DNA from: Caulobacterales bacterium
Lineage (GTDB): Bacteria; Pseudomonadota; Alphaproteobacteria; Caulobacterales; Parvularculaceae
Assembly (NCBI GenBank): GCA_020638525.1
Contig: JACKIL010000015.1
Span: forward strand, 1-49,575
Reading direction: 5' to 3'
DNA: 49,575 bases
This document shows, one piece after another, positions 41,493-49,575 of the stretch. Under the pieces are notes generated by a model that did no database searches, was not told the origin of the DNA, and saw only the letters and a list, made by a program, of their open reading frames with translations. The stretch's first letter is position 1, and the number at the start of each line of letters is the position of its first letter. The translations under genes were made by a program, and so were the position numbers.

Positions 41493-43139
41493 GTGAGACT
41501 GCAGAAGACAAAAGGAGCCGATGCTTTGCTGGCCGCGCTGCAGGCGAACGGCGTCGATACGATATTCGGCCTGCCGGGCGGTCAGTTGAACGACTTCTTC
41601 GACGCCATGCAACGCGCCGGAAACGCGATCAACTATGTCGGCTCGCGCCATGAACAAGGCGCGGCTTATATGGCGTTCGGTTATGCGAAGTCTACCGGCA
41701 AGGTCGGCGTTTATACCGTCGTTCCAGGCCCCGGCGTGCTCAACACGACGGCCGCAATGTGCTCCGCCTTTGCGAACAGCTCGCCCGTTCTTTGCGTCAC
41801 CGGACAAATCCCTTCCAACGCCATCGGGCGCGGCGTCGGCGAACTCCACGAGCTTCCCGACCAGCTCGCGACGTTGCGCACGCTGACAAAATGGGCCGGC
41901 CGCATCGATCATCCATCCGAAGTCAATCCCACTGTTACGCAGGCGTTTCGCGAACTGAAAGTCGGCAGGCCGCGCCCGGTCGCCATTGAGATGCCGCCGG
42001 ACATCATGGCGATGGAAGCAGGCGTTCCGCCCGCCTCGCCCTTCAGCAGCGAAGACGCGAGCATTTTTGACGCCGATCTGGCAACTAGCGCCGCGAAGGC
42101 GATCGCAGCGTCGAAGCGACCGCTCATTGTCGTCGGCGGCGGCGCTCAACAAGCAAGCGCCGAAATTCTGCGCCTCGCAGAACTCATCCAAGCGCCCGTC
42201 GTCTCCTTCCGGAATGGACGCGGCGTCGTCAGCGATAAGCATGCGCTTGGCTGCAACTTTGTTGCTGGCTACGAATTCTGGAAAACCTGCGACGTTGTCA
42301 TCGGCATTGGCTCGCGCATGCAGCCATATCTACAGGAATGGGGCGTCGATAATGAGATGACGCTCATCCGGGTAGACTGGGATCCGACGGAGATCAACCG
42401 CATCGTTAGGGCCAATATTGGCATTTGCGGCGACGCGAAGGCGGTTGCTCAGGCGCTCGTCGAGGAATGCGAAAAGCGCATCACAAAACGAACGGACCGC
42501 ACGGAAGAAATCCGCGCTGTGAAGGCGAAAGCGGCTGCGGCGCTTTCCGAAATTCCCGAGCAGATGGCGTATCTTGAAGTCATACGGTCGGAACTGCCCG
42601 ATAACGGCATTCTCGTCGATGAAATCACCCAGGTCGGATTCGCCTCCTGGGTCGGCTTTCCTGTCTACAACCCTCGGTCTCTCATCACTTGCGGCTATCA
42701 GGGTACGCTCGGCTATGGCTACGCGACCGCGCTTGGCGTCAAGGTCGCCAATCCTGACCGTCCCGTCGTCGCGATCGCGGGAGATGGCGGTTTCATGTTC
42801 AACGTTCAGGAACTGGCGACCGCCGCGCAATACGGCATCAGCCTGCCGGTAATCGTTTTCAACAATGGCAAATTCGGAAATGTTCGTCGGCACCAGGAAG
42901 AATGGTATGGTGGGCGTTATATTGGATCGACCTTGAAGAACCCGCGATTTGCGGAGATGGCTGAGACATTTGGCGTCGCGGGTTACAAAGCGAATTCGCC
43001 TGAAACGGTGCGCAGCGCCCTGCGCCGCGCACTCAAGGAGGACGGACCGAGCCTCATCGAGGTCGAAGTCGGCGACATGAGTTCGCCATGGCAGTTCATT
43101 TTGCGCGAGCGCGCTCGCGGCGCGGCTCAACGGCGCTAG
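41493..43139 (+). CDS. Thiamine-diphosphate-dependent enzyme (acetolactate synthase / 2-oxoacid decarboxylase family)
   Basis: 548 residues from a GTG start (AAAGAG upstream). Three-domain layout of the acetolactate synthase/benzoylformate decarboxylase family: N-terminal Pyr domain with the cofactor-activating Glu in GSRHEQGAAYMA, middle domain with ALGCNFVAGYEFW, and C-terminal PP domain with GDGGFMFNVQELATAAQYG and VIVFNN for Mg-ThDP. No small subunit gene is near, so a biosynthetic acetolactate synthase is unlikely. It leads the operon TPP-aminotransferase-ALDH. With an aminotransferase making a 2-oxo acid and an ALDH taking an aldehyde, decarboxylation of that 2-oxo acid is the natural role; this is inference. 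Confidence 0.85.
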   Translation: MRLQKTKGADALLAALQANGVDTIFGLPGGQLNDFFDAMQRAGNAINYVGSRHEQGAAYMAFGYAKSTGKVGVYTVVPGPGVLNTTAAMCSAFANSSPVLCVTGQIPSNAIGRGVGELHELPDQLATLRTLTKWAGRIDHPSEVNPTVTQAFRELKVGRPRPVAIEMPPDIMAMEAGVPPASPFSSEDASIFDADLATSAAKAIAASKRPLIVVGGGAQQASAEILRLAELIQAPVVSFRNGRGVVSDKHALGCNFVAGYEFWKTCDVVIGIGSRMQPYLQEWGVDNEMTLIRVDWDPTEINRIVRANIGICGDAKAVAQALVEECEKRITKRTDRTEEIRAVKAKAAAALSEIPEQMAYLEVIRSELPDNGILVDEITQVGFASWVGFPVYNPRSLITCGYQGTLGYGYATALGVKVANPDRPVVAIAGDGGFMFNVQELATAAQYGISLPVIVFNNGKFGNVRRHQEEWYGGRYIGSTLKNPRFAEMAETFGVAGYKANSPETVRSALRRALKEDGPSLIEVEVGDMSSPWQFILRERARGAAQRR

Positions 43140-43158
43140 GCGAATCAGGATCGGCTCT

Positions 43159-44316
43159 ATGGCGATGCGAAAAGCAGCTTCCACAACGACGGCTGAAGAG
43201 CCCGCCGCGACGCTTGCGCCAAAGCAGGCGGTGCGCGCCCTCTCGCCCTATTCGCAAGGCAAATCCTCAGCGGAGGGTTTCGCCGAACCGATCAAGCTTT
43301 CTTCCAATGAATCTCCGCTCGGCCCGTCGCCGCGCGCCATCGCCGCCTATCACGACGCCGCCGCGCGGCTCTTCCGCTATCCCGATGGCGGCCAGTCGGC
43401 GCTGCGCAAGGCGATCGGCGACATATACGGGCTTGACCCGACGCGCATCGTTTGCGGCAATGGCTCGGAAGAGTTGCAGCTGCTTCTCGTGCGCGCATTT
43501 GTTTCCCCGAGCGATGAAGTCATCTGCAGCGAGTTCAGCTTCATCATGGGACGCATTCACGCCGAAGCGCAGGGCGCGACGATCGTCACCGCGCCGGAGG
43601 TGGACTATCGCGCCGATGCGGATGCGATCCTCGCGCGCATCACGCCGAAAACCCGTATGATCATGCTTGCAAGTCCAAACAATCCGGTCGGCGACTATAT
43701 GCGCCGCTGCGAATTCGAACGGCTTGTCGAGAACACGCCGAAGCATGTCATTATCATCTACGATGGTGCCTATGCCGATTATGTAGACGCTTCCGATTAC
43801 GATAACGGTTTCGCCCTCTGCGATCGGGCGCCCAATGTCGTCATTACACGTACTTTTTCAAAGCTCTATGGTCTTGCTGGCCTGCGCATCGGCTGGATGT
43901 ATGCGGATAAATCCGTCATCGACGCCATCGAGCGCATCAGAACGCCCTTCAACACGAATATCGCCGCCCTTGCTGCGGCGGAAGCAGCTGTTCGCGACAC
44001 CGACTATTCCGCCAAGGTCAAAGCGCATAACGCCATTTGGCTTTCGCGCCTGACAACGACCCTTCGCGATTTGGGTTATGAAGTCTTTCCGAGCGTTGCG
44101 AACTTCTATCTCATCCGCTTCAGTGCGAACGGCGACTTCACCGCCGACCAAGCTGCAGAGTTCCTGTTGAAACGCGGCGTCATTCCCAGACCGGTGAGTG
44201 CAGGTGGACCGGCAGGTTGCCTCAGGATCACCGTGGGCCTCGATCATGAGAATGAAGCCGTCATTGATGCGCTGAAGGAATTCGCCGCGCACCGCGCCGC
44301 CGCCCGGAGCGTCTGA
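43159..44316 (+). CDS. HisC-like PLP aminotransferase
   Basis: 385 residues. Histidinol-phosphate aminotransferase-like fold: IKLSSNESPLGPSPRA, RYPDGGQSALRKAIGDIYG, LASPNNPVGDYM, the PLP-contacting Asp in IIIYDGAYADY and Schiff-base Lys in RTFSKLYGLAGLRIGW. A 40-residue N-terminal tail rich in Ala/Thr is unusual for HisC. No histidine genes are nearby, and this family includes phenylalanine and other broad aminotransferases, so it is more likely catabolic. It starts 19 bp after the TPP enzyme gene and abuts the ALDH gene (44316/44317 without a gap). Confidence 0.87.
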   Translation: MAMRKAASTTTAEEPAATLAPKQAVRALSPYSQGKSSAEGFAEPIKLSSNESPLGPSPRAIAAYHDAAARLFRYPDGGQSALRKAIGDIYGLDPTRIVCGNGSEELQLLLVRAFVSPSDEVICSEFSFIMGRIHAEAQGATIVTAPEVDYRADADAILARITPKTRMIMLASPNNPVGDYMRRCEFERLVENTPKHVIIIYDGAYADYVDASDYDNGFALCDRAPNVVITRTFSKLYGLAGLRIGWMYADKSVIDAIERIRTPFNTNIAALAAAEAAVRDTDYSAKVKAHNAIWLSRLTTTLRDLGYEVFPSVANFYLIRFSANGDFTADQAAEFLLKRGVIPRPVSAGGPAGCLRITVGLDHENEAVIDALKEFAAHRAAARSV

Positions 44317-45813
44317 ATGCGCACCCAGATGGATCGCGTCAACCCGCAAACCAAGGCGTCGGTCTCGGCCCCAAAGAAGAACCTTATCGCAGGCGAATGG
44401 AGAGCGTCGCGCGGCGCTGAGTCAGTTGACTGCATCGATCCTTCAACCGGAGAGATTCTGACCTCTTTCACACCGGCGGGCGTTGAGGATGTCGACGACG
44501 CCATCGGCGCGGCGAGGACGAGTTTCGACAGCGGCGCCTGGCGCAATCTTCCGCCTGCAGAGCGCGCTAAGCGCCTGTGGCGCGTTGCAGAGCTTATAGA
44601 CGAGCACAGACGAACGCTCGCAGAACTTGAGTCTCTCGACGGCGGAAAACCCTTCGCCGCCGCCTTCAATGGCGAAGCTCCCGCCGCGGCGGAGGCGTTT
44701 CGCTATCACGCGGGCTGGTGCACGAAGATTAATGGCGAAACGTTCAAGCCGTCCGTCCCCGGCCTGGACCTCGAAGGAACGACGCGGCTTGAGCCGGTCG
44801 GCGTCGCCGGTCTCATCACGCCATGGAACGGGCCGCTCGTTATGGCGGCGTGGAAACTCGCCCCAGCGCTCGCCGCGGGTTGTTCCGTCGTTCTAAAGCC
44901 TTCCGAACTCACGATACTGTCGACGCTGAAGCTCGGCGAAATCATTTGCGAAGCGGGTCTTCCCGACGGCGTCGTCAACATCGTCATCGGCTCGGGCGCC
45001 GTCGTCGGCCATGCGATCGCATCCGATCCGCGCGTCGACAAGATCTCTTTCACAGGCTCGACAGGATCGGCGCGCGCAATCATCGATGCGGGGAGAGGAA
45101 ACCTGAAGCGACTTTCGCTGGAACTCGGCGGCAAGTCACCGGTCGTCATCTTCGACGATGCGCGCCTCGACGAAGCGATCGCCGGCGCTGCGGAGGGAAT
45201 ATTCGGGAATGCCGGGCAGGTCTGCGTCGCCGGCTCGCGCATTCTCGTTCAGCGTTCGATCTATGAACGGGTCGCTGACGGCCTTTGCGCTCGCGCAAAA
45301 GCGTTGAAGCTTGGCGCGACCTTCGAAGAGACAACACAGATGGGCCCGCTCATTTCCGCGTCACACAGGCGCTCTGTCAATAACAGCGTCCAGCGTTCGC
45401 TCGCGGAGGGCGCTGAATGCCTGGCCGGCGGGCGCAGCCTGGATGGCGACGGGTTCTTCTTTCAGCCGACCGTGCTCGCAGACTCGCTTACGAAAAGCAC
45501 GGCGTGGCGCGACGAGATTTTCGGACCAGTCGCTGTGCTCACGGCGTTCGATGACGAAAGCGACGCTCTACGCCTCGCGGGCGACACCCAGTACGGCCTC
45601 GCGGCAAGTGTCTGGACTGAAAACGCTTCGCGCGCGCACCGCATAGCGCGCGAGCTCCGCGCCGGCATTGTTTGGGTCAACTGCCACGGCATTCCGGACA
45701 TGTCGATGCCCATTGGCGGCTATAAACAATCGGGCTGGGGCCGCGAACATGGACGACGCGGGCTTGAAGCGTTTCTTGAACACAAATCCGTCATGCAGCG
45801 GATTTTCAGTTGA
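44317..45813 (+). CDS. NAD(P)-dependent aldehyde dehydrogenase
   Basis: 498 residues, normal ALDH size. Active-site Glu in LSLELGGKSPVVIF and nucleophilic Cys in GNAGQVCVAGSR; cofactor-binding FTGSTGSARAI and ITPWNGPLV (the TPWN oxyanion Asn). C-terminal WVNCHGIPDMSMPIGGYKQSGWGRE is typical of betaine-aldehyde/aminobutyraldehyde-type members, but the substrate is open. ATG 44317 follows the aminotransferase stop immediately. Proposed step: oxidation of the aldehyde made by the TPP enzyme to a carboxylic acid. It ends overlapping the convergent LysR gene by 8 bp. Confidence 0.92.
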   Translation: MRTQMDRVNPQTKASVSAPKKNLIAGEWRASRGAESVDCIDPSTGEILTSFTPAGVEDVDDAIGAARTSFDSGAWRNLPPAERAKRLWRVAELIDEHRRTLAELESLDGGKPFAAAFNGEAPAAAEAFRYHAGWCTKINGETFKPSVPGLDLEGTTRLEPVGVAGLITPWNGPLVMAAWKLAPALAAGCSVVLKPSELTILSTLKLGEIICEAGLPDGVVNIVIGSGAVVGHAIASDPRVDKISFTGSTGSARAIIDAGRGNLKRLSLELGGKSPVVIFDDARLDEAIAGAAEGIFGNAGQVCVAGSRILVQRSIYERVADGLCARAKALKLGATFEETTQMGPLISASHRRSVNNSVQRSLAEGAECLAGGRSLDGDGFFFQPTVLADSLTKSTAWRDEIFGPVAVLTAFDDESDALRLAGDTQYGLAASVWTENASRAHRIARELRAGIVWVNCHGIPDMSMPIGGYKQSGWGREHGRRGLEAFLEHKSVMQRIFS

Positions 45814-46708
45814 ACTCGGCGATCGTATCCGCCGCCTCAAGCAGCAACCATTCCTCAAACGCCTGCGCCCAAGGCTTGTCTGCAAGCGCTTTCGGGCGAA
45901 CGAGGTAATAGGAATATTTCGACGGCATCTTGAATTCGAAAGGCGCGACAAGGCGGCCTGCGTGAATTTCATCCGCGACGAGCAGGCTGCGGCCGAGCGC
46001 CATGCCTTCGCCTGCCATCGCCGCGCGAATAACGATATGCGAGTGATTGTAACGAAGGCCCTTATCCGCATTCGCGGTTGAACCGCCTGCCGCTTCAATC
46101 CAGTCCGACCATTCCATCACCATCTCATCGTGAATGAGCCCGTAATCGTCGAGATCGGAAACCTTGAGCGGGCGCTTGCGCCGTCCCAACAGCTTGGGGC
46201 TGCAAACCGGAAAGATATCTTCGTCCGCGATCTTCACGACGTGGAAGTTCGGCCAGTCGCCCGCGCCATAACGGATCTCCACATCGATATCGCCGTCCGC
46301 AAAATCTGAATGCGCGTTGTGCGTCAGGATCTTGATCGCCATCTCGGGAAAGCGCGCCTGAAACTTCTTGATGCGGGGGGCGAGCCAGTTCGCAGCGATC
46401 GAGTCGAACGTACCGATATTGATCGCCTGCTGACCGTTATCCTTCAGGATGACATCCGTCGCATCCGCAATCTTGTCGAAGGCTTCCGTGAGCGCCGCTG
46501 CATAGGCCTCGCCTTCCTTGGTCAGCTTGATCGTCCGGTTAAGGCGCAGGAACAGCGGCACGGACAGCCATTCCTCAAGGTTCTTGATCTGATGGCTGAC
46601 GGCGGCCTGCGTCACGTGAAGCTCATCAGCCGCCTTCGTGAAGCTGAGATGCCGGGCGACGGCTTCAAAAACGCGCAACGCGACGAGCGGGGGAAAGCGG
46701 CGGGCCAT
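45806..46708 (-). CDS. LysR-type transcriptional regulator (GcvA-like)
   Basis: 300 residues from the ATG at 46708 (MARRFPPLVALRVFEAVARH); a TTG at 46744 would add 12 residues and is less likely. N-terminal winged HTH with FTKAADELHVTQAAVSHQI, then an effector domain of the GcvA branch: GTFDSIAANWLAPRIKKFQ, FADGDIDVEIRYGAGDWP and ICSP-like FPVCSPKLL. It diverges from the FAD oxidoreductase gene (178-bp gap) and converges on the TPP-aminotransferase-ALDH operon, so it probably regulates one or both. The inducer would be a small metabolite, perhaps an amino acid. The gap contains ATAG-N13-CTAT (46749-46769), a possible LysR site. Confidence 0.87.
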   Translation of the reverse strand: MARRFPPLVALRVFEAVARHLSFTKAADELHVTQAAVSHQIKNLEEWLSVPLFLRLNRTIKLTKEGEAYAAALTEAFDKIADATDVILKDNGQQAINIGTFDSIAANWLAPRIKKFQARFPEMAIKILTHNAHSDFADGDIDVEIRYGAGDWPNFHVVKIADEDIFPVCSPKLLGRRKRPLKVSDLDDYGLIHDEMVMEWSDWIEAAGGSTANADKGLRYNHSHIVIRAAMAGEGMALGRSLLVADEIHAGRLVAPFEFKMPSKYSYYLVRPKALADKPWAQAFEEWLLLEAADTIAEFN

Positions 46709-46748
46709 TAGGAACCGGAAACGCGGCGATGTGACATTAGGCAAGCTT

Positions 46749-46769
46749 ATAGGTTCGATGAGAGACTAT
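46749..46769. promoter_or_regulatory. Possible LysR binding dyad
   Basis: ATAG-N13-CTAT in the gap between the LysR gene and the FAD oxidoreductase, 41 bp from the regulator start. LysR proteins usually bind a T-N11-A-centred dyad; the fit is loose. Confidence 0.3.
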
Positions 46770-46886
46770 CAATTGCCCCGAGCCCCGCTGCATCGATAAC
46801 TATTCAACAGAAGAGATGAATCCCGCCCAGCCGGCGACGGAGGGGTGGTCGTTTTACTTTCAGCCACCGAACGGCGCCCACAATCA

Positions 46887-48467
46887 ATGATGCAGAGTGA
46901 ATTCGACATTGTCATCGCAGGCGCCGGCGTCAACGCCTTGTCATGCGCCGCTCTATTGACGAGATACGGACTTTCCGTATGCCTCGCAGAGCGCAATCCG
47001 TGGATCGGCGGCGGCGCTGTAACGCGTGAAGTCACCGTGCCGGGCTTCAAGCATGACCTTTTCGGGTCTTCGCATGTCTGGATTCAAGCCAACGCCGACT
47101 TCAAGGACCTACTGGAGCCTGAGCTCATCAAGCACGGCCTTCATTATATTCCGTCGACCGATCACATCACCGGCCACCCAGATAAATCCGGCGGGCCGGG
47201 CATTGTTATTTACAAGAGTATTGACAAGACCGTCGAGAGCATTGCGCGATATTCGCGGGCGGACGCGAACCGATATCGTCAGGTCTATGACGAATTCGAC
47301 GCGATCAAAGACGGCTTTATCCGAGCCTTCTTTTCGCCGCCCTCCCCGCCGAGCACCATGGCGAGGGCGCTGGAGACAAGCCGCGAGGGCTTGCGTCGCA
47401 TGCAGGAGTTCAACCTCAGCGCGCGAGCCTGGGTCGAATTCAATTTCGAGAACGACTTCGTCAAATCGGTGATGCTGAACTGGGCGCTCGCGCCGCAAGT
47501 CCTCCCCGAACAGGAAGGCGCAGGACAGTCCTTCTACATCATGATCCCAGCCGTGCATGTCTATGGCCAGGCGATCCCGCGCGGCGGCAGCCAGGAACTG
47601 CCAAACGCCATGGCCCGATATATTGAGGCGAATGGCGGCAAGGTTATTACCGGCGCGACCGTCGAAGAAATCATCATCGAAAATGGCGAGGCGCGCGGCC
47701 TGAAACTTGCCGAAGGCGTCACGCTTCGCGCGAGAAAGGCCGTCGTCACCGCGCTCGAACCGAAACAATCCTTCCTGAAGCTTGTCGGCGAAGAAAAGCT
47801 CGCACCGGATTTTGCCGACGCCGTTAAGCGCTTCTCCTTCGGCAAGGTGACGATCTGCCGGATGCATCTCGCCCTTTCCGAGCCGCCGGATTTTCTCAAT
47901 GGCGCCGACATGAGCAAATGCGCGTTTCACCGCATTGTCGATTCCATGCCGCAAATGATCCGACAATATGCGGAAATGTCGATGGGAGAACCTCCTTCCG
48001 ACCCGTTCTTGTGGTCCGCTTGCTGGACGCTGCTCGACCCGACGCGCGCGCCAGATGGCAAACACACGCTCATCTTCGACACCTATGTTCCGAACTGGCT
48101 CGCCAGCGGAAAGAGCTGGGAGGACATCAAGGAGGATTACGCGCACAACGTCCTCCTCAAGAAACTTCAGCAATATGCGCCCAACATCAATGAGCGGACC
48201 ATTCTTGGAGAATATATCGAAACGAAGGAAAGCCTTGAGCAGGCCAACCTTTCATTCGTAAACGGAACGACGAATGGCGGGGAACGCATTGCGGCGCAGC
48301 TTGGCGCCTTCCGCCCCTTCCCCGGCTATGCCCATTACCGCTCGCCCTTCAGAAATCTCTATATGACCGGCCCGCACTGCCACCCGGGCGGCGGCATTTC
48401 CGCGGCAGGCACTATCGCCGCGAACGTTATGCTTGAAGATCTCGGCGTCAAACGCCCCTCGAACTAA
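46887..48467 (+). CDS. FAD-dependent oxidoreductase, phytoene-dehydrogenase-like
   Basis: 526 residues from ATG 46887 (MMQSEFD), which opens directly into the FAD motif DIVIAGAGVNALSCAALL; the open frame starts at 46845 but those residues are not needed. The GG doublet is in NPWIGGGAVTREV, and the C-terminal FAD segment is NLYMTGPHCHPGGGISAAG. These identify the COG1233 type (phytoene desaturase-like NAD(P)/FAD-dependent oxidoreductases), many of which are not carotenoid enzymes. No carotenoid gene is nearby; its partner here is the nitrilase-like hydrolase that starts 25 bp after its stop. Substrate unknown; an amine, amide or lactam oxidation before hydrolysis would fit. It diverges from the LysR regulator gene. 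Confidence 0.85.
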   Translation: MMQSEFDIVIAGAGVNALSCAALLTRYGLSVCLAERNPWIGGGAVTREVTVPGFKHDLFGSSHVWIQANADFKDLLEPELIKHGLHYIPSTDHITGHPDKSGGPGIVIYKSIDKTVESIARYSRADANRYRQVYDEFDAIKDGFIRAFFSPPSPPSTMARALETSREGLRRMQEFNLSARAWVEFNFENDFVKSVMLNWALAPQVLPEQEGAGQSFYIMIPAVHVYGQAIPRGGSQELPNAMARYIEANGGKVITGATVEEIIIENGEARGLKLAEGVTLRARKAVVTALEPKQSFLKLVGEEKLAPDFADAVKRFSFGKVTICRMHLALSEPPDFLNGADMSKCAFHRIVDSMPQMIRQYAEMSMGEPPSDPFLWSACWTLLDPTRAPDGKHTLIFDTYVPNWLASGKSWEDIKEDYAHNVLLKKLQQYAPNINERTILGEYIETKESLEQANLSFVNGTTNGGERIAAQLGAFRPFPGYAHYRSPFRNLYMTGPHCHPGGGISAAGTIAANVMLEDLGVKRPSN

Positions 48468-48492
48468 AATGCATCCGATTAAGGAAATCGAC

Positions 48493-49575
48493 ATGAGCAA
48501 AAGCCAGAAGATCGACAAATATACGGCGATGGTGATCCAGCCGCATGTGACGGTCGCCGAGGACCGCGACGGCATCAAGAAGAACCTCGACCGCGTCTGC
48601 AACATGATCGATTTCGGCGTTGGCTATTTCTGGGAGCTGCCGGCGCGCCTTGTCGTGCTGCCGGAATATTTCCTTCAGGGCGTGACGACGCCGGGCAAAG
48701 GCGAGCACGGCATTGAAGGCTTCATGAAGAAGGCGATCACCCTCGACGGACCGGAAATGCAAAAGCTCGGCCAGAAAGCGAAGGAATATAACCTCTACAT
48801 CGCGGGCGGCGGCGTCATCGAGAAAGTGCCGGAATTTCCCGATCGTTGGTTCAACACAGCCTTCATTATCGGCCCTTCCGGCAATGTCGAATTGCGCTAC
48901 CATAAATGGCACATTCCGGCTTCGATCGGCCTTGGAACGAGCCCGCATGACATCTTCGATGAGTATCGCGAAGTCTTTGGCGGTGACATCAAAACGCTCT
49001 TCCCCGTTCTCGATACTGAGATCGGCAAACTCGGAACGATGACCTGTCATGACGGCTGCACGCCGGAAGTCTCGCGTGCGCTCGGCTATAATGGCTGCGA
49101 AGTTATTTGCCACCCGGTCGCGCTTCAGGAAATCGAGGGCGTCTCCGAGCCGTGGGATTTCTGGATGTTCACGCGCCGCGCGCGCGCACATGACAACATG
49201 GCCTATGTTCTCGGCTCCAACTGGGGCAAGGTCGATTATGACTACTATCCTCGCGCCTTCTGCCCCGGCCGCTCCTTCGTAATTGACTATACGGGCATGG
49301 TGCTGCGATGCGCGGAATATCCGGAGGAACAGGTCATCGGCGCGACAATCGATATCGAAGCCCTGCGGGAACACCGCTCGCGCTCGAACCACAATTGCTG
49401 GGTCGATCTTCGTACGGAAGGCTTTCGCCAGATATATGAAAAGCCGATCTATCCGCCGAACCAGTTCCCGAGCGGGCGCCCGCCGAAAAACCTTGCTGAC
49501 AAGCTCGAGCCGGTGAAAGGCGTCTTCCTTGACCTCTATTCCCGCGGCCAGTTTACGCCGCCAGCCGGTCTAAGC
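48493..49575 (+). CDS. Carbon-nitrogen hydrolase (nitrilase superfamily), truncated at window end
   Basis: 361 codons visible; the C-terminus is outside the window. Catalytic triad Glu58 (VVLPEYF), Lys138 (RYHKWH) and Cys185 (TMTCHDG). The CHDG context, followed by TPEVSRALGYNG, resembles amidases of the AmiE/formamidase branch more than true nitrilases. Start: ATG 48493 has AAGGA 7 nt upstream; an in-frame ATG at 48469 exists but lacks a site. It hydrolyses an amide, carbamoyl or nitrile group in the cytoplasm. The FAD oxidoreductase stops 25 bp before it, so the two likely act in sequence. The open frame is clean through the edge. Confidence 0.88.
   Translation, partial: MSKSQKIDKYTAMVIQPHVTVAEDRDGIKKNLDRVCNMIDFGVGYFWELPARLVVLPEYFLQGVTTPGKGEHGIEGFMKKAITLDGPEMQKLGQKAKEYNLYIAGGGVIEKVPEFPDRWFNTAFIIGPSGNVELRYHKWHIPASIGLGTSPHDIFDEYREVFGGDIKTLFPVLDTEIGKLGTMTCHDGCTPEVSRALGYNGCEVICHPVALQEIEGVSEPWDFWMFTRRARAHDNMAYVLGSNWGKVDYDYYPRAFCPGRSFVIDYTGMVLRCAEYPEEQVIGATIDIEALREHRSRSNHNCWVDLRTEGFRQIYEKPIYPPNQFPSGRPPKNLADKLEPVKGVFLDLYSRGQFTPPAGLS

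Noticed and set aside
41493..43139. Biosynthetic acetolactate synthase large subunit (ilvB)
   Set aside because: No small subunit or other branched-chain amino-acid gene is near; the context is catabolic.
43159..44316. Histidine biosynthesis gene hisC
   Set aside because: Fold agrees, but no his genes are nearby and the operon pairs it with a TPP enzyme and ALDH.
46708..46744. TTG start for the LysR gene
   Set aside because: The ATG at 46708 begins exactly at the conserved helix-turn-helix leader; the extra 12 residues are not LysR-like.
47109..48173. 354-codon minus-strand open frame
   Set aside because: Antisense to the FAD oxidoreductase; no recognisable motif.
48448..49392. 314-codon minus-strand open frame at the right end
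   Set aside because: Antisense to the nitrilase-like gene, which has the catalytic triad.

Overview
The window looks like chromosomal DNA of a TonB-receptor-rich alphaproteobacterium (Caulobacterales, Parvularculales or Sphingomonadales-like; genus not resolved). The reasons are an imuA-imuB-dnaE2 mutagenesis cassette behind a perfect GTTC-N7-GTTC LexA box, an ECF sigma/ChrR pair with its photo-oxidative stress genes, ParB-methyltransferase plus DUF5681 genes, two large TonB-dependent receptors and moderately GC-rich DNA. I saw no rRNA, tRNA or CRISPR.

Layout. (1) 1-8.7 kb: a minus-strand catabolic cluster (aminotransferase, cut by the left edge; ornithine-cyclodeaminase family enzyme; secreted amidohydrolase; secreted S10 serine peptidase; TonB receptor), diverging from a YheO/DauR-type regulator. 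This fits uptake and stepwise breakdown of a peptide or N-acyl amino acid. A strong hairpin terminator separates the receptor from the enzymes. (2) 8.7-9.6 kb: gene debris, including a BKACE (DUF849) C-terminal remnant and one copy of a dispersed repeat. (3) 9.6-17.9 kb: a photo-oxidative stress block with an Fe-S (6-4) photolyase, a beta-barrel protein, SDR, DUF3833, DUF1365, FAD oxidoreductase, ECF sigma, ChrR-like anti-sigma and lipocalin. Four sites of the form (C/G)ATCC-N18-TA precede four of its transcription units, so the block reads as a self-contained sigma regulon. The ChrR protein appears to have lost the zinc ligands of its N-terminal domain. (4) 18.2-22.5 kb: a three-gene exporter resembling type I secretion (ABC, HlyD, TolC) whose ABC protein has lost every catalytic ATPase motif. 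(5) 22.5-27.7 kb: an accessory or decaying stretch with an NhaA fragment, a cytochrome P450 with an apparent N-terminal frameshift, alanine racemase, a CAGGGAA repeat array, ParB-methyltransferase and DUF5681. (6) 27.8-33.4 kb: the SOS mutasome imuA-imuB-dnaE2. (7) 33.4-34.5 kb: debris including an IS3-family remnant. (8) 34.5-41.2 kb: a hexuronate/mannonate-type block with KDPG aldolase diverging from D-mannonate dehydratase, a DUF819 membrane protein, an SDR and a second TonB receptor. (9) 41.5-49.6 kb: a TPP-dependent 2-oxoacid enzyme, HisC-like aminotransferase and aldehyde dehydrogenase operon, then a convergent LysR regulator that diverges from an FAD oxidoreductase and a nitrilase-superfamily hydrolase cut by the right edge. 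This is plausibly an amino-acid degradation route.

The most unusual observations are the degenerate ChrR sensor with its symmetrical divergent sigma promoter, the ATPase-dead exporter, and the CAGGGAA repeat shared between the methyltransferase locus and the debris at 9 kb. All functional statements come from reading motifs; no database search was run.
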